This document shows, piece after piece, positions 8,716 through 17,969 of a stretch of 64,000 nt of DNA. How positions within the stretch are numbered: position 1 is the first letter of the stretch; every line of letters begins with the position of its first letter. Where the stretch lies: assembly GCF_900188245.1 (NCBI RefSeq), contig NZ_FZOK01000012.1, positions 62,001 to 126,000 of the forward strand, in the 5' to 3' direction. The notes under the pieces were generated by a model. The model was not told where the DNA came from. It did not search any database and saw only the letters and a program-made list of their open reading frames with translations. Source of the DNA: Belliella buryatensis. Lineage in GTDB: Bacteria > Bacteroidota > Bacteroidia > Cytophagales > Cyclobacteriaceae. Made by a program: the position numbers and the translations under genes.

Positions 8716-9906
8716 ATGAATTCTTTAAATAGATCAATGAGGTATATTTTAAACATTATTATTATCAGTCTCTTTTTCGTTTTTGGAGAATCAAAAGGTC
8801 AGACCTCATTTCATTCAAAAGGAGTAGTCTACATGTTAAATGACGAAAAAATCAAGGGAGAAATAAGAATAGAGAACAGAGAGCATATCACAGAAATAAC
8901 TGTTATCAGTAAGGATGGAGAGGTTTTTGAATTTAGACCAAATGAAATAATGGGTTTTAAATTAAAAGACGGAAGTTATTTCTCCTTTGAGCCAAAAATT
9001 TCAGAAAGTAGCTTTATTCAAATGCTTTTCGATGGTAGATTTAAGGTTTATAAATTTAAAAATGAATATATCATTTTTGACTATTCTGGTGCAAAAGTAA
9101 CTTTGGTAGAGCAGGTTGATGAAGATTCAAAAAGAGAGAATTACTATAAATTGGAATTACTCACTAGAGGCATATATAATATCAAAAACAACATGCCATT
9201 TAGAAAATTTAAAACTGATGACGTCACTATTGCCACTATTTTGAGAGAATATCACTTTTACGAAAATGAAAAACAGACCACTTATTTCAATTATGTTTTT
9301 TCTATTAAACCATACGCTTCTCTCGGAGTATTTCATCAAACATTTTCCAATAACCAAATCCTGTGGAGATCAGATATGCAAAATCAGACTGCTCCAATTA
9401 TTTCCGGAGGAATCAAGCTTCAAAATGCAATGCCCAGCTTCAGAAACTTTGTAATGAATATTGGTTTATTCTATACACAAGGGGAAAATCAGATCAATCT
9501 TTTAGGTGAAAATAATTCTCAAACCTCAATTGCCAGAGAAACTTTTAAAACCAAATCGTTTAATTTACCAATTACAATAGAATATAAGTTTATACCTAGG
9601 AAAAGTATTGTTCCATATTTAGGATTTGGAGCCATGGTTTCAATGGACTCAGGAGAAAGCATGGGAGGTGTTGTAAGCGAGTATCAAAAAAACTCTGGTT
9701 ACACATTAATCAAAAATTTTAGTACTCTTGATGTTCAGAAAACAAATCTTTCTCCAATAGGAAAAATAGGAATAGAATACAAAGGAAAAATCTTTATGGA
9801 AGGAGTCATAGGTCAAACGATTGGCTATCATCAAATCACCCATTTGATTAGTGAAAGGAAAATCAATAGGCAGTTCATTTCAATCACCACAGGTATAAAT
9901 TTTTAA
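8716..9906 (+). CDS. Putative outer-membrane beta-barrel protein, module copy 2
   Basis: Paralogue of the proteins encoded at 5456 and 12043, 396 residues. It has an N-terminal signal segment (about 1-28), the same first domain ('EKIKGEIRIENRE', then 'FIQMLFDGRFKVYKFKNEYI'), and a C-terminal barrel-like half ending in 'FISITTGINF'. It lacks both linker cysteines that copies 1 and 3 keep at identical spacing. ATG 8716 is used here; Met8 (MRYILNII) is a possible alternative start. It begins 6 bases after the copy 1 lipoprotein and is followed after 5 bases by the copy 2 lipoprotein, so all are probably co-transcribed. Function unknown. Confidence 0.83.
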   Translation: MNSLNRSMRYILNIIIISLFFVFGESKGQTSFHSKGVVYMLNDEKIKGEIRIENREHITEITVISKDGEVFEFRPNEIMGFKLKDGSYFSFEPKISESSFIQMLFDGRFKVYKFKNEYIIFDYSGAKVTLVEQVDEDSKRENYYKLELLTRGIYNIKNNMPFRKFKTDDVTIATILREYHFYENEKQTTYFNYVFSIKPYASLGVFHQTFSNNQILWRSDMQNQTAPIISGGIKLQNAMPSFRNFVMNIGLFYTQGENQINLLGENNSQTSIARETFKTKSFNLPITIEYKFIPRKSIVPYLGFGAMVSMDSGESMGGVVSEYQKNSGYTLIKNFSTLDVQKTNLSPIGKIGIEYKGKIFMEGVIGQTIGYHQITHLISERKINRQFISITTGINF

Positions 9907-9911
9907 CTCTG

Positions 9912-11984
9912 ATGAAAAAAACTATAATTTATTTATTTGTAGCATCAATCACATTATTTTCTTGCCAGAAAGAAATGGATTTTCCATTTACCGATCCAAA
10001 TTTCAGCCCTCCATTGCTTGGAAGTATTAATGAAAACGGAGCGGAATTCACTTGTGAAGTTTATGAAACAGGTAATTTGCCAATCCTAGAATATGGCTTC
10101 ATGTATTCTACTCTGGCAGTTCCAAGGCCTTTGAATTCTGAAATTATTAGTACATCTGGAAAACCGGATAAAAAATTCTCTCGCCAAGCAAACTACGCTT
10201 TGCGACAAGGTGAAAGATATTATGTGGTTTCTTTTGTTAGAAATGAGAAAGGGTATGTGTTTTCAGAAGCTATACCCTTCGATAGTAAGGGAAGCTTGGG
10301 ATTTCAAATTACAGATGTGATTATTCCTGAGCCACTATATTTTGGTGATACTATTCATTTTAATGGGAATGGGTTCAGTAGAATTTTTGACAAATACAGA
10401 ATTAAATTAGATGATTCGATTGACCTATTTCCCTTGGAGGTTTCAGAAAATGGTTTTAAAGCAATCTTCCCAAAATCTTATTTACAACTCCAATCTGCAT
10501 TCACGATGAATCAGTTGAATTTCAAAATTAAGATAGATGATAAAGAATTACAGGTAAGTAAAACTTTTACATTCAGAGATCCATTGATCAACAATGTAAA
10601 TCCACAAACCTATAATTTCAATGATGAAATTATAATCACTGGGAAATATCTCCTAAGTGATTTTATATATTTATATACTTATGAAAATGAGGAACAAATA
10701 TATTATTCAGTGAATTATAAAAGTGAAGATACAATCAAAATTTCAGCACCTTCTAGGCTTCCAAACCCAAATCCAACCGTCAATTTCTTCATAAGAAACA
10801 AAACCTATTTGGCTGAAAATCTTTTCAAACTAAACCCCTCTGAACTAAATCCTAATCAAAATTTTAAAATTTTATCTACCCAATATTTTACTCTGGAAGG
10901 ATTTAATTTTAATGAAAAGTGGGAAAATAGCATTTGGATTGACAAAAAAATTGATGCAAGCAATTACTTTTCAATAAGATATATCGATGATCAAAAATTA
11001 GAGATGTACTCTTACAATAATTATTACCAAAATAAGGCACCGATCTTAAATAGAACCTTTGAGCTTTCTGTAAAAAGTCTTGGTGCTTTTTCACAAAATT
11101 CTGCTAATTTAACCTTACTAAACCCGACGTTGCCATTTCTCAATTTACCTGAATATCTTCTCAAAACTGATATTAATGATAAAAGGAGAATCAAGTATTT
11201 ACAATTCGAAGATAAAGTACTAGCGCTTTCAAAAAACCTACTTTATCAGTTCTACCCTTTTGATAAATCATTTAAAAAGTTAACATTTAATCATAGTACA
11301 CCCCAAAACATAGATTTGGGGAATTTATTCACTAAGAAAACAGATGACGGTAGGGCAATAATTGGATCTGCTGACTTCAACATGTCTCAAAATACATTTA
11401 GATTTGATCTTTTTGACCCAAAAGATAATTCTCTTTCAACTTTACAAGATTTTCCGAATCTGATTAAATATATCAATGGAGTGGCTTTTTCAAATGGAAA
11501 ATTAAGATTATCAATAACTACTCAAAAAGATCAAAAACTATTCAATGAATCTTGGGTATTGGATTTAGAAAAAAATGAATGGTCAAAAATATCTGATCTG
11601 GATTCTCAGAATTTTTATATAGGTTTTAAGTATAATTCTCAGTCTTATGCCTTTCACGGGAATGAATATGGTCGATTAAGTTTAAAAAAGTTAAATGAAT
11701 CTACCGAAGAATGGGGACCTGAAATTGAATACTTTGGTAATATCGGAATTCCAAAGTCGTCGGAAGTTTTAATAATAGATCAAAAAGCATATGTTTATAC
11801 TTCCATGATGTACCTTTTGATATTTGATATGCAAAAAATGCAATTAGAAAAAATAGTTCATAGAAGTATTGGAATTCCAATATATACTTCATTCGACTAT
11901 AATTATACTTTTGCAATTGACTCAAAAGTTTACTATAACTTAGATGATAGGATACTTATGGAATTAGATCTTGAATACCTTTAA
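9912..11984 (+). CDS. FnIII/IPT-TIG/Kelch-like surface lipoprotein, module copy 2
   Basis: The 690-residue paralogue has a lipobox LFSC (Cys18) followed by QKEMD, again with acidic residues near the lipidated cysteine. The FnIII-like domain (about 30-125) contains 'ILEYGFMYS' and 'RYYVVSFVRNEKG'; IPT/TIG-like repeats ('PLYFGDTIHFNGNGFS') follow, then a Kelch-like propeller from about residue 415 with 'NEWSKI' and 'EEWGPE' unit ends. Its domain order is the same as in copies 1 and 3, but sequence outside structural positions is strongly diverged, suggesting old duplication with changing ligand specificity (inference). Confidence 0.83.
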   Translation: MKKTIIYLFVASITLFSCQKEMDFPFTDPNFSPPLLGSINENGAEFTCEVYETGNLPILEYGFMYSTLAVPRPLNSEIISTSGKPDKKFSRQANYALRQGERYYVVSFVRNEKGYVFSEAIPFDSKGSLGFQITDVIIPEPLYFGDTIHFNGNGFSRIFDKYRIKLDDSIDLFPLEVSENGFKAIFPKSYLQLQSAFTMNQLNFKIKIDDKELQVSKTFTFRDPLINNVNPQTYNFNDEIIITGKYLLSDFIYLYTYENEEQIYYSVNYKSEDTIKISAPSRLPNPNPTVNFFIRNKTYLAENLFKLNPSELNPNQNFKILSTQYFTLEGFNFNEKWENSIWIDKKIDASNYFSIRYIDDQKLEMYSYNNYYQNKAPILNRTFELSVKSLGAFSQNSANLTLLNPTLPFLNLPEYLLKTDINDKRRIKYLQFEDKVLALSKNLLYQFYPFDKSFKKLTFNHSTPQNIDLGNLFTKKTDDGRAIIGSADFNMSQNTFRFDLFDPKDNSLSTLQDFPNLIKYINGVAFSNGKLRLSITTQKDQKLFNESWVLDLEKNEWSKISDLDSQNFYIGFKYNSQSYAFHGNEYGRLSLKKLNESTEEWGPEIEYFGNIGIPKSSEVLIIDQKAYVYTSMMYLLIFDMQKMQLEKIVHRSIGIPIYTSFDYNYTFAIDSKVYYNLDDRILMELDLEYL

Positions 11985-12042
11985 AAGACCATCAAAATCA
12001 AAAATTAAAAGGGGAATAATTCCTAGTAAATGATCTTTAATT

Positions 12043-13275
12043 ATGAATATTAGAACACGATTGAGATTTTTTATCTCACTTTTTATACTTATGATATCCT
12101 TTGGATTTTTATCGGCTCAAGATAAAAATTATGAATTGGGGTCAATTGTATTGCTGTCTGGCAAAGTTGTAGAAGGTAGTATAAATTGGCAACCAAGAAA
12201 AAGTCCCTCTGAAATTACATTTATGGATTTAGATGGTAAAATCAGTACTTTGACAACAACTGATATTAAAAGTTTTAGTCTTGAAAGTGGTTTCGTTTTT
12301 TTAGAAAATAAAGAAATAGCCGAAGGTGAATTTATTCAGTTCCTTTTTGATGGGGAAATCTCTCTGTTTAAGAGAGACGTCAATTACTATTTACGTAACA
12401 ATGCCGGTCAAATTTTACCATTGGTGAGGCCTACAACAGAGCAGCTGTTTAACAATCAGGAAAATACAGTTAAAACAAGGAATTTGGGTATTATCAGTAC
12501 TCTAACTCAAGGATCATGTAACCCTACCGACAAAATCGATTTTAATTATTTCCGATTAAGTGATGAAACCCTAATAGAAATATTAAGAAAATATCACAAA
12601 TGTAAAAAACTTGATTACACAGAAAACTTCTACAAGAAAAGCAAATTAAGAATCTCATTCATTTTAGCTGGAGGAATGAATTTCCAAAGTAATTATGAGT
12701 CAAAACCGATAAATCCAAAATTAAATATCAACGCAACCCAATTTAATAGTCCTGAAATCTTCGTTGGAGTAAGATTATCTGAAATCAGGTTTGTTCCCAA
12801 AAAAATGTTTGTTGATTTTCTTTTTTCCTACAGCCAAAGGTCATCAGAAGTTCTTTCCCAATTCGAAGATCAAACTGCCCGGGTTTTAGGATCTCATGAA
12901 TATAAAAAGCAATCTTTCAGAGCACCGTTTACTTTAAACTATAACTTTTTAAACAACTCAAAACTTAATACTTATGCTGGGCTAGGAGGGATTTTCCAAT
13001 TTCATACAACTGATTCTTCCTTTTCTATTGTAGATTCCCAAATTAAAAGTGAAAACCTTTCAATTCTCACCGAAAGATCTTGGAACAGTATAAGAGCAAC
13101 TACGTTGTCGCCAAGCTTCAAACTAGGATTTAATTATAAAATAAAAGAAAAATCAAACGTATTTACTGAATTGATTATTTCACACGTATATGAATCAGAA
13201 AGTATTGATTTTACAAATAGAAAAGGCACTTACAATCAGCTTTTGACTCAACTTCTCGTTGGTTTTTCATTCTAA
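12043..13275 (+). CDS. Putative outer-membrane beta-barrel protein, module copy 3
   Basis: The 410-residue paralogue has a signal peptide ending in LSAQ (about residue 26). The first domain has 'GKVVEGSINWQPRKSPSEIT', closely resembling 'SIRYNPRKSAETV' of copy 1, and 'FIQFLFDGEISLFKRDVNYYL'. Linker cysteines 159 (TQGSC) and 187 (YHKCK) are spaced exactly as in copy 1. The C-terminal half is barrel-like and ends in 'LLVGFSF', with a terminal Phe. A 58-base A+T-rich gap precedes it, the longest inside the module block, so a separate promoter here is possible though none is clear. Copies 1 and 3 look closer to each other than to copy 2. Confidence 0.83.
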   Translation: MNIRTRLRFFISLFILMISFGFLSAQDKNYELGSIVLLSGKVVEGSINWQPRKSPSEITFMDLDGKISTLTTTDIKSFSLESGFVFLENKEIAEGEFIQFLFDGEISLFKRDVNYYLRNNAGQILPLVRPTTEQLFNNQENTVKTRNLGIISTLTQGSCNPTDKIDFNYFRLSDETLIEILRKYHKCKKLDYTENFYKKSKLRISFILAGGMNFQSNYESKPINPKLNINATQFNSPEIFVGVRLSEIRFVPKKMFVDFLFSYSQRSSEVLSQFEDQTARVLGSHEYKKQSFRAPFTLNYNFLNNSKLNTYAGLGGIFQFHTTDSSFSIVDSQIKSENLSILTERSWNSIRATTLSPSFKLGFNYKIKEKSNVFTELIISHVYESESIDFTNRKGTYNQLLTQLLVGFSF

Positions 13276-13292
13276 GATTAGATTAAGACAAC

Positions 13293-15371
13293 ATGAAAAA
13301 TTATTTATTTATATTCATTATTATCCATCTCCTAGGTATTTTTTCCTGCCAAGAGGCAGTTGAAATAGAAATACCTAACCCCCAATTCAGTATTTCTTAT
13401 ATTCAAGACATAGATGAAAATGGAGTAGAATTCGCGGCTGATGTTTATATATTAGGTAGTTTACCAGTTTTAGAACATGGTTTTTTGTATGCCGGCAGTA
13501 ATACAATTCCCAGAATTGGGAATGGTGAAGTTGTTAAAATTGAAGGTGAACCAGGAAAAACATTTTCAGCAAAAGCCACTCATTCTATGGAAAGAGGACT
13601 TTTTTATAATGTAGCTGCATATATGCGAACCGCAGACGGTTATGTGTATTCTGAACCTGTAAGATTTCAAAGTGAAGGAAGTAGTGGTTTTGTTTTTGAA
13701 AATATCGAAATACCGAGTCCAATTTACTTTGGAGATACAATAACTGTTTTTGCTTCAAACTTAAGTAAGCTGATCCAATCTTATGAAGTAACTGTTTCAG
13801 ATAAAAAAGCAAAGATTGTTGAGATAAATAGCAATTCCTTCAAATTCATTTTACCAGGACCATTTGATTCAGACAAAACCAGTTACAATTTTATTATCAA
13901 AGTAGCAAATAAAACTTTAAATGCATTTTTTCCTTTAGATATCATAAAACCGATACTTTCTGAAGACTTGAAATCTTACAACTATAGCGATACTGTATTA
14001 ATCAAAGGGAAATACCTATTATCAGAAAAAATTTCAATTCAAAGTCCAGAACGGAGTCCAAGAGATTTTGAATCTTTGATAAGTAACAACGATAGTTTAA
14101 TTACTTTTAAATTAGATGGATTATTTACTTCATTAGAACCTACTATTGATTTAATAATTAGAGGAATAAAATTTGATAATCAAAAAATAATCAAAATAAA
14201 TCCAACAGAAATAAATCCAGGTCAAAAACTAGCTGTAAGTAACGAAATAAATGAAATTTATGAAATATTTGGTAAAAATTTTAATAATACTTTAACAAAT
14301 AATTTTAACGAAATAATTCAAATTAATGGGGAAAATAGTAACATATTCACATATGCGAAACAGCCAGAAATAAATAAAATATTTTTAAAACAAAACACTC
14401 CTTTATTCGGGAGGTTTAATGAACTTACCATTTCTAGTTTGAGTCATAAATTTAAAAATTCGGTTCTAATTGAACAAACTCTTCCAGATATACAGATTCA
14501 GCAACCCGAGGCAGCATTTAACAATACATATAATTTACTTAATATTGCAAAATCATTTCAAGGATTAAAGTCAAGAAATATTTTTACATTGTATGGGTCT
14601 ATACTTGAATTTGACACCAAATCAAGTCAAATGATTGAAAGAATTTCCTCAGATCTATTTGATACAAATAATGAATACTTACAATATGGTACTGAAAACA
14701 TATTTAACCTTCAGCACAGTGAAAATATTGTCTTTGTTTCATTCTATTCCTATAATGAATCTAATCCCTACTTTTTAAAAATTGATTTAGGTTCTAGAAC
14801 AACAACAATACTTCCTCGCCTCCCTATTAATTTATACCAGCCAAGAAGAGTGTTTTCAACGGATCAATATCTTTATTTGGAGGGGGGTCAATTATGGGAG
14901 GAAATGGGGATACTTGGAGAAGTTACAAATGATAGGTGGAGATTTAATTTTTCAAATGAAACTTGGGAAAAATTATCTGATGTAAACTTTGATACCTCAT
15001 CTCCTGTTTTTGAAATAGTTAACAAAAAGGATAATAAAAATTCAGTTTTAGAGCAAGATATATCTGGAATGAAAGTTCTAAGATTCAATGAAAACTTAGA
15101 ACAGTGGGTGCAAGAGTCTATTTTTCCGATTCAAAACACTCAATGCTATGCTTTTATAGAAACAGATTCGGAGATTGTTTACATGGCTAATTCAGGGGTA
15201 AATACTTTAGATAAAATTTCTAAACAAGTCAAATTCTATGAAAGTCAATCAACACAGTTTCAATCACAGATAAATAAAAAAATGATTTTTAACAATGACC
15301 AGAAATTTATATACTTCCACAATGATAAATATTTTACTGAGTTTGATTACTTCTATATTGATCTCCCCTGA
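13293..15371 (+). CDS. FnIII/IPT-TIG/Kelch-like surface lipoprotein, module copy 3
   Basis: The 692-residue paralogue has lipobox IFSC (Cys19) followed by QEAVEIE. Domain order matches copies 1 and 2: FnIII-like ('VLEHGFLYAG', 'LFYNVAAYMRTADG'), IPT/TIG-like ('PIYFGDTITVFASNLS'; 'YNYSDTVLIKGKYLL'), then a Kelch-like C-terminal part ('RWRFNFSNETWEKL', 'LEQWVQ'). The central region (about 300-390) is rich in Asn, Ile and Lys. It ends the three-module block, and a terminator follows at 15417-15451. No function is known; a binding partner for the barrel encoded 17 bases upstream is the simplest guess. Confidence 0.83.
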   Translation: MKNYLFIFIIIHLLGIFSCQEAVEIEIPNPQFSISYIQDIDENGVEFAADVYILGSLPVLEHGFLYAGSNTIPRIGNGEVVKIEGEPGKTFSAKATHSMERGLFYNVAAYMRTADGYVYSEPVRFQSEGSSGFVFENIEIPSPIYFGDTITVFASNLSKLIQSYEVTVSDKKAKIVEINSNSFKFILPGPFDSDKTSYNFIIKVANKTLNAFFPLDIIKPILSEDLKSYNYSDTVLIKGKYLLSEKISIQSPERSPRDFESLISNNDSLITFKLDGLFTSLEPTIDLIIRGIKFDNQKIIKINPTEINPGQKLAVSNEINEIYEIFGKNFNNTLTNNFNEIIQINGENSNIFTYAKQPEINKIFLKQNTPLFGRFNELTISSLSHKFKNSVLIEQTLPDIQIQQPEAAFNNTYNLLNIAKSFQGLKSRNIFTLYGSILEFDTKSSQMIERISSDLFDTNNEYLQYGTENIFNLQHSENIVFVSFYSYNESNPYFLKIDLGSRTTTILPRLPINLYQPRRVFSTDQYLYLEGGQLWEEMGILGEVTNDRWRFNFSNETWEKLSDVNFDTSSPVFEIVNKKDNKNSVLEQDISGMKVLRFNENLEQWVQESIFPIQNTQCYAFIETDSEIVYMANSGVNTLDKISKQVKFYESQSTQFQSQINKKMIFNNDQKFIYFHNDKYFTEFDYFYIDLP

Positions 15372-15416
15372 CAAATTGCCAATAAAATAAGCTTGGCATA
15401 AGCATTGAATTAATTG

Positions 15417-15451
15417 GAAGAACCTTCTAAATTGAAGGTTCTTTCTTATTT
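15417..15451 (+). terminator. Terminator after the three-module block
   Basis: The stem AGAACCTTC (15419-15427) pairs with GAAGGTTCT (15434-15442) across a 6-base loop and is followed by a T-rich tail. It isolates lon from the upstream lipoprotein genes. Confidence 0.75.
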
Positions 15452-15462
15452 TATGATTTAAC

Positions 15463-15481
15463 ATGACAGCCGGCCTGTCAT
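15463..15481. promoter_or_regulatory. Dyad operator candidate upstream of lon
   Basis: ATGACAG, five spacer bases (CCGGC), then CTGTCAT form a perfect 7-base dyad that ends 10 bases before the ATG at 15492. It has no following T-run, so it is not a terminator. Its position fits a repressor site or 5'-UTR hairpin controlling a heat-shock-type gene (inference). Confidence 0.5.
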
Positions 15482-15491
15482 CTTGTCCTTT

Positions 15492-17969
15492 ATGAACAAT
15501 TACGAAAATCAATTATATCAATCTTTAATGGTAGGCGACTACGCCGGAGAAGGCGATCTGATCCAACTCATCACTGATGATGAAGCAGATGATATCTCAC
15601 AACAAGAAAACTACTCCAGCGAAATCCCAATCCTCTCTGTCAGAAATACTGTACTTTTCCCTGGCGTCGTGATTCCTATCACTGTGGGCAGACAGAGATC
15701 AATCAAATTGGTCAAAAAAGCACAGCGTGGAGATAAGCTTATAGGTGTTTGTGCACAAATCAACCCTAACAATGACGACCCTTCTTGGGAAGACATCTAC
15801 CATGTAGGTACACTGGCCAAAATCATCAAAATGATAGTGCTTCCGGATGGAAACACAACCATCATCATCCAAGGGAAAAAGCGATTCCAAATCACGGACA
15901 CACTTACCGAAGACCCATATTTCACTGCAAAGGTGGCTTACCTGGAAGAAAACTTCCCGAAAAACAGCAAAAAAATCGAGGCGCTGGAAGAGTCGCTCAA
16001 AGATGCTGCTGCCAAAATTCTCCATCTAAATCCAGAAATCCCAAGAGAAGCGCAAGTTGCATTAGATAATATCGACAATACGCCATTTCTTACACATTTT
16101 CTTTCTTCCAATATCAATGCACCTGTAGAAGCCAAGCAAAAGCTGCTAGAAATCAATGATGGCGTAGAGCGTGCTACCTTGCTGCTGGAGTTTATGATGA
16201 AGGACATCCAAATGCTGGAGCTGAAAAGTGAAATCCAAAAGAAAGTTCACACAGATATCGATCAACAGCAGCGAGATTACTTCCTCAGACAGCAGATGAA
16301 GGTCCTGCAAACTGAATTGGGAGAAGAAGGTCCAGAAAAAGAAGTCGAAGAACTCAGGCTCAAAGGCGCGAAGAAAAAGTGGCCTCAAGCTGTAGCCAAA
16401 CACTTTGAAAAAGAACTGGATAAAATACTAAGAATCAACCCATCCGCTGCTGAATACCCAATAGCACTCAACTATGCGGAAACATTGGTAGAACTGCCTT
16501 GGAATGAACTGACAGAAGATAACTTTGATCTAAAGAGAGCTAAGGAAATCCTCGACAAAGACCATCACGGCCTTGAAAAAGTCAAAGAAAGAGTCATTGA
16601 GTATTTGGCTGTACTGAAACTAAAGAATGACCTCAAGGGGCCCATCCTTTGTCTCTACGGCCCTCCGGGTGTTGGTAAAACATCCCTTGGAAAATCCATT
16701 GCCAAAGCGCTTGGTAGAAAATATATACGCATGTCACTCGGTGGGGTGCATGATGAAGCAGAAATCCGCGGACATAGAAAAACGTACGTGGGAGCCATGC
16801 CAGGTAAGATCATTCAAAACATGAAAAAGGTCAAAACTAGCAACCCTGTCTACGTCTTGGATGAAATAGATAAGCTGAGCTCTGACTTCAGGGGAGATCC
16901 CTCTTCTGCATTTCTAGAAGTGCTAGATCCTGAACAAAACAGCACTTTCACAGATAACTATTTGGAAGTAGAGTACGACCTTTCCAAGGTCCTTTTCATC
17001 GCCACTGCTAATTCTCTTGATAGTATTCAGCCTGCCTTGAGAGACAGAATGGAGATCATCGAAGTGACGGGCTACACCATGGAAGAGAAATTGGAAATTG
17101 CCAAGAAGCATTTGATCCCAAAGCAAAGAAAAGAACATGGCTTAAAGGCAAAGGACTTATCCTTTGACAAGACAGCCATTGCCAAAATTATAGAAGACTA
17201 TACCCGTGAATCTGGCGTAAGAAGCCTAGAGCGTGCAGTAGGAAAAGTAGTCAGGAATGTAGCCAAATCCATCGCTATGGAGGAGGAATACAGCAAGAAG
17301 ATTACACCTGAAGCAGTGAGAAAAATCCTTGGTGGAGAGATCTTCGATAAGGAAATGTATCAAGACAACAGTGTAGCTGGAGTGGTAACTGGTTTGGCTT
17401 GGACTTCTGTAGGCGGAGAGATACTCTTTATAGAAACAGCCTTGAGTAGAGGTAAGGGCAAACTTACACTCTCTGGTCAGCTTGGAGATGTGATGAAAGA
17501 ATCAGCCATGACTGCCCTCTCTTACCTCAAATCAAAAGCTGAGAAACTTGGCATAGACTACAGGGTCTTTGATCAATATGACCTCCACGTACACGTACCT
17601 GCCGGTGCTGTACCAAAAGACGGCCCTTCAGCGGGTATTACCATGCTGACAGCGATGGCTTCGCTTTATACGCAAAGAAAAGTGAAATCAAAAATTGCCA
17701 TGACTGGAGAAATTACCCTTAGGGGAAAGGTAATGCCAGTGGGTGGTATCAAAGAAAAAATACTAGCAGCTAGAAGGGCTGGTTTGAAGGAAATCATTCT
17801 TTGTCAGAAGAATAAAAGAGATATAGAGGAAATCGACGAGCAATACTTGAAAGGTATCAATTTCCACTTTGTCGACAATGTAGATCAAGTATTGGAAATC
17901 GCCTTGATGAAATCCAAAGTAGAGGAGCCGATGAAGTTTACCTTCACTAGCGAAATCAACAACAATTGA
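15492..17969 (+). CDS. lon: ATP-dependent Lon protease
   Basis: Cytoplasmic AAA+ serine protease that degrades misfolded and regulatory proteins. The N-terminal LON substrate-binding domain begins at '[19 protein letters not shown]'; Walker A GPPGVGKT is near residue 390, Walker B 'VYVLDEIDK' follows, and the Ser-Lys dyad is Ser about 713 in DGPSAG and Lys in GGIKEK. At 825 residues the length is usual for this phylum. I chose ATG 15492; a TTG at 15483 would add three residues, and ATG 15528 is another possible start. The stop TGA overlaps the TTG start of porQ. Confidence 0.96.
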   Translation: MNNYENQLYQSLMVGDYAGEGDLIQLITDDEADDISQQENYSSEIPILSVRNTVLFPGVVIPITVGRQRSIKLVKKAQRGDKLIGVCAQINPNNDDPSWEDIYHVGTLAKIIKMIVLPDGNTTIIIQGKKRFQITDTLTEDPYFTAKVAYLEENFPKNSKKIEALEESLKDAAAKILHLNPEIPREAQVALDNIDNTPFLTHFLSSNINAPVEAKQKLLEINDGVERATLLLEFMMKDIQMLELKSEIQKKVHTDIDQQQRDYFLRQQMKVLQTELGEEGPEKEVEELRLKGAKKKWPQAVAKHFEKELDKILRINPSAAEYPIALNYAETLVELPWNELTEDNFDLKRAKEILDKDHHGLEKVKERVIEYLAVLKLKNDLKGPILCLYGPPGVGKTSLGKSIAKALGRKYIRMSLGGVHDEAEIRGHRKTYVGAMPGKIIQNMKKVKTSNPVYVLDEIDKLSSDFRGDPSSAFLEVLDPEQNSTFTDNYLEVEYDLSKVLFIATANSLDSIQPALRDRMEIIEVTGYTMEEKLEIAKKHLIPKQRKEHGLKAKDLSFDKTAIAKIIEDYTRESGVRSLERAVGKVVRNVAKSIAMEEEYSKKITPEAVRKILGGEIFDKEMYQDNSVAGVVTGLAWTSVGGEILFIETALSRGKGKLTLSGQLGDVMKESAMTALSYLKSKAEKLGIDYRVFDQYDLHVHVPAGAVPKDGPSAGITMLTAMASLYTQRKVKSKIAMTGEITLRGKVMPVGGIKEKILAARRAGLKEIILCQKNKRDIEEIDEQYLKGINFHFVDNVDQVLEIALMKSKVEEPMKFTFTSEINNN

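Noticed and set aside
5456-15371. SusC/SusD-type polysaccharide utilisation locus
   Set aside because: The barrels are about 400 residues, not about 1000, with no TonB box or plug, and the lipoproteins have FnIII/IPT/Kelch-like parts, not the SusD helical repeat fold.
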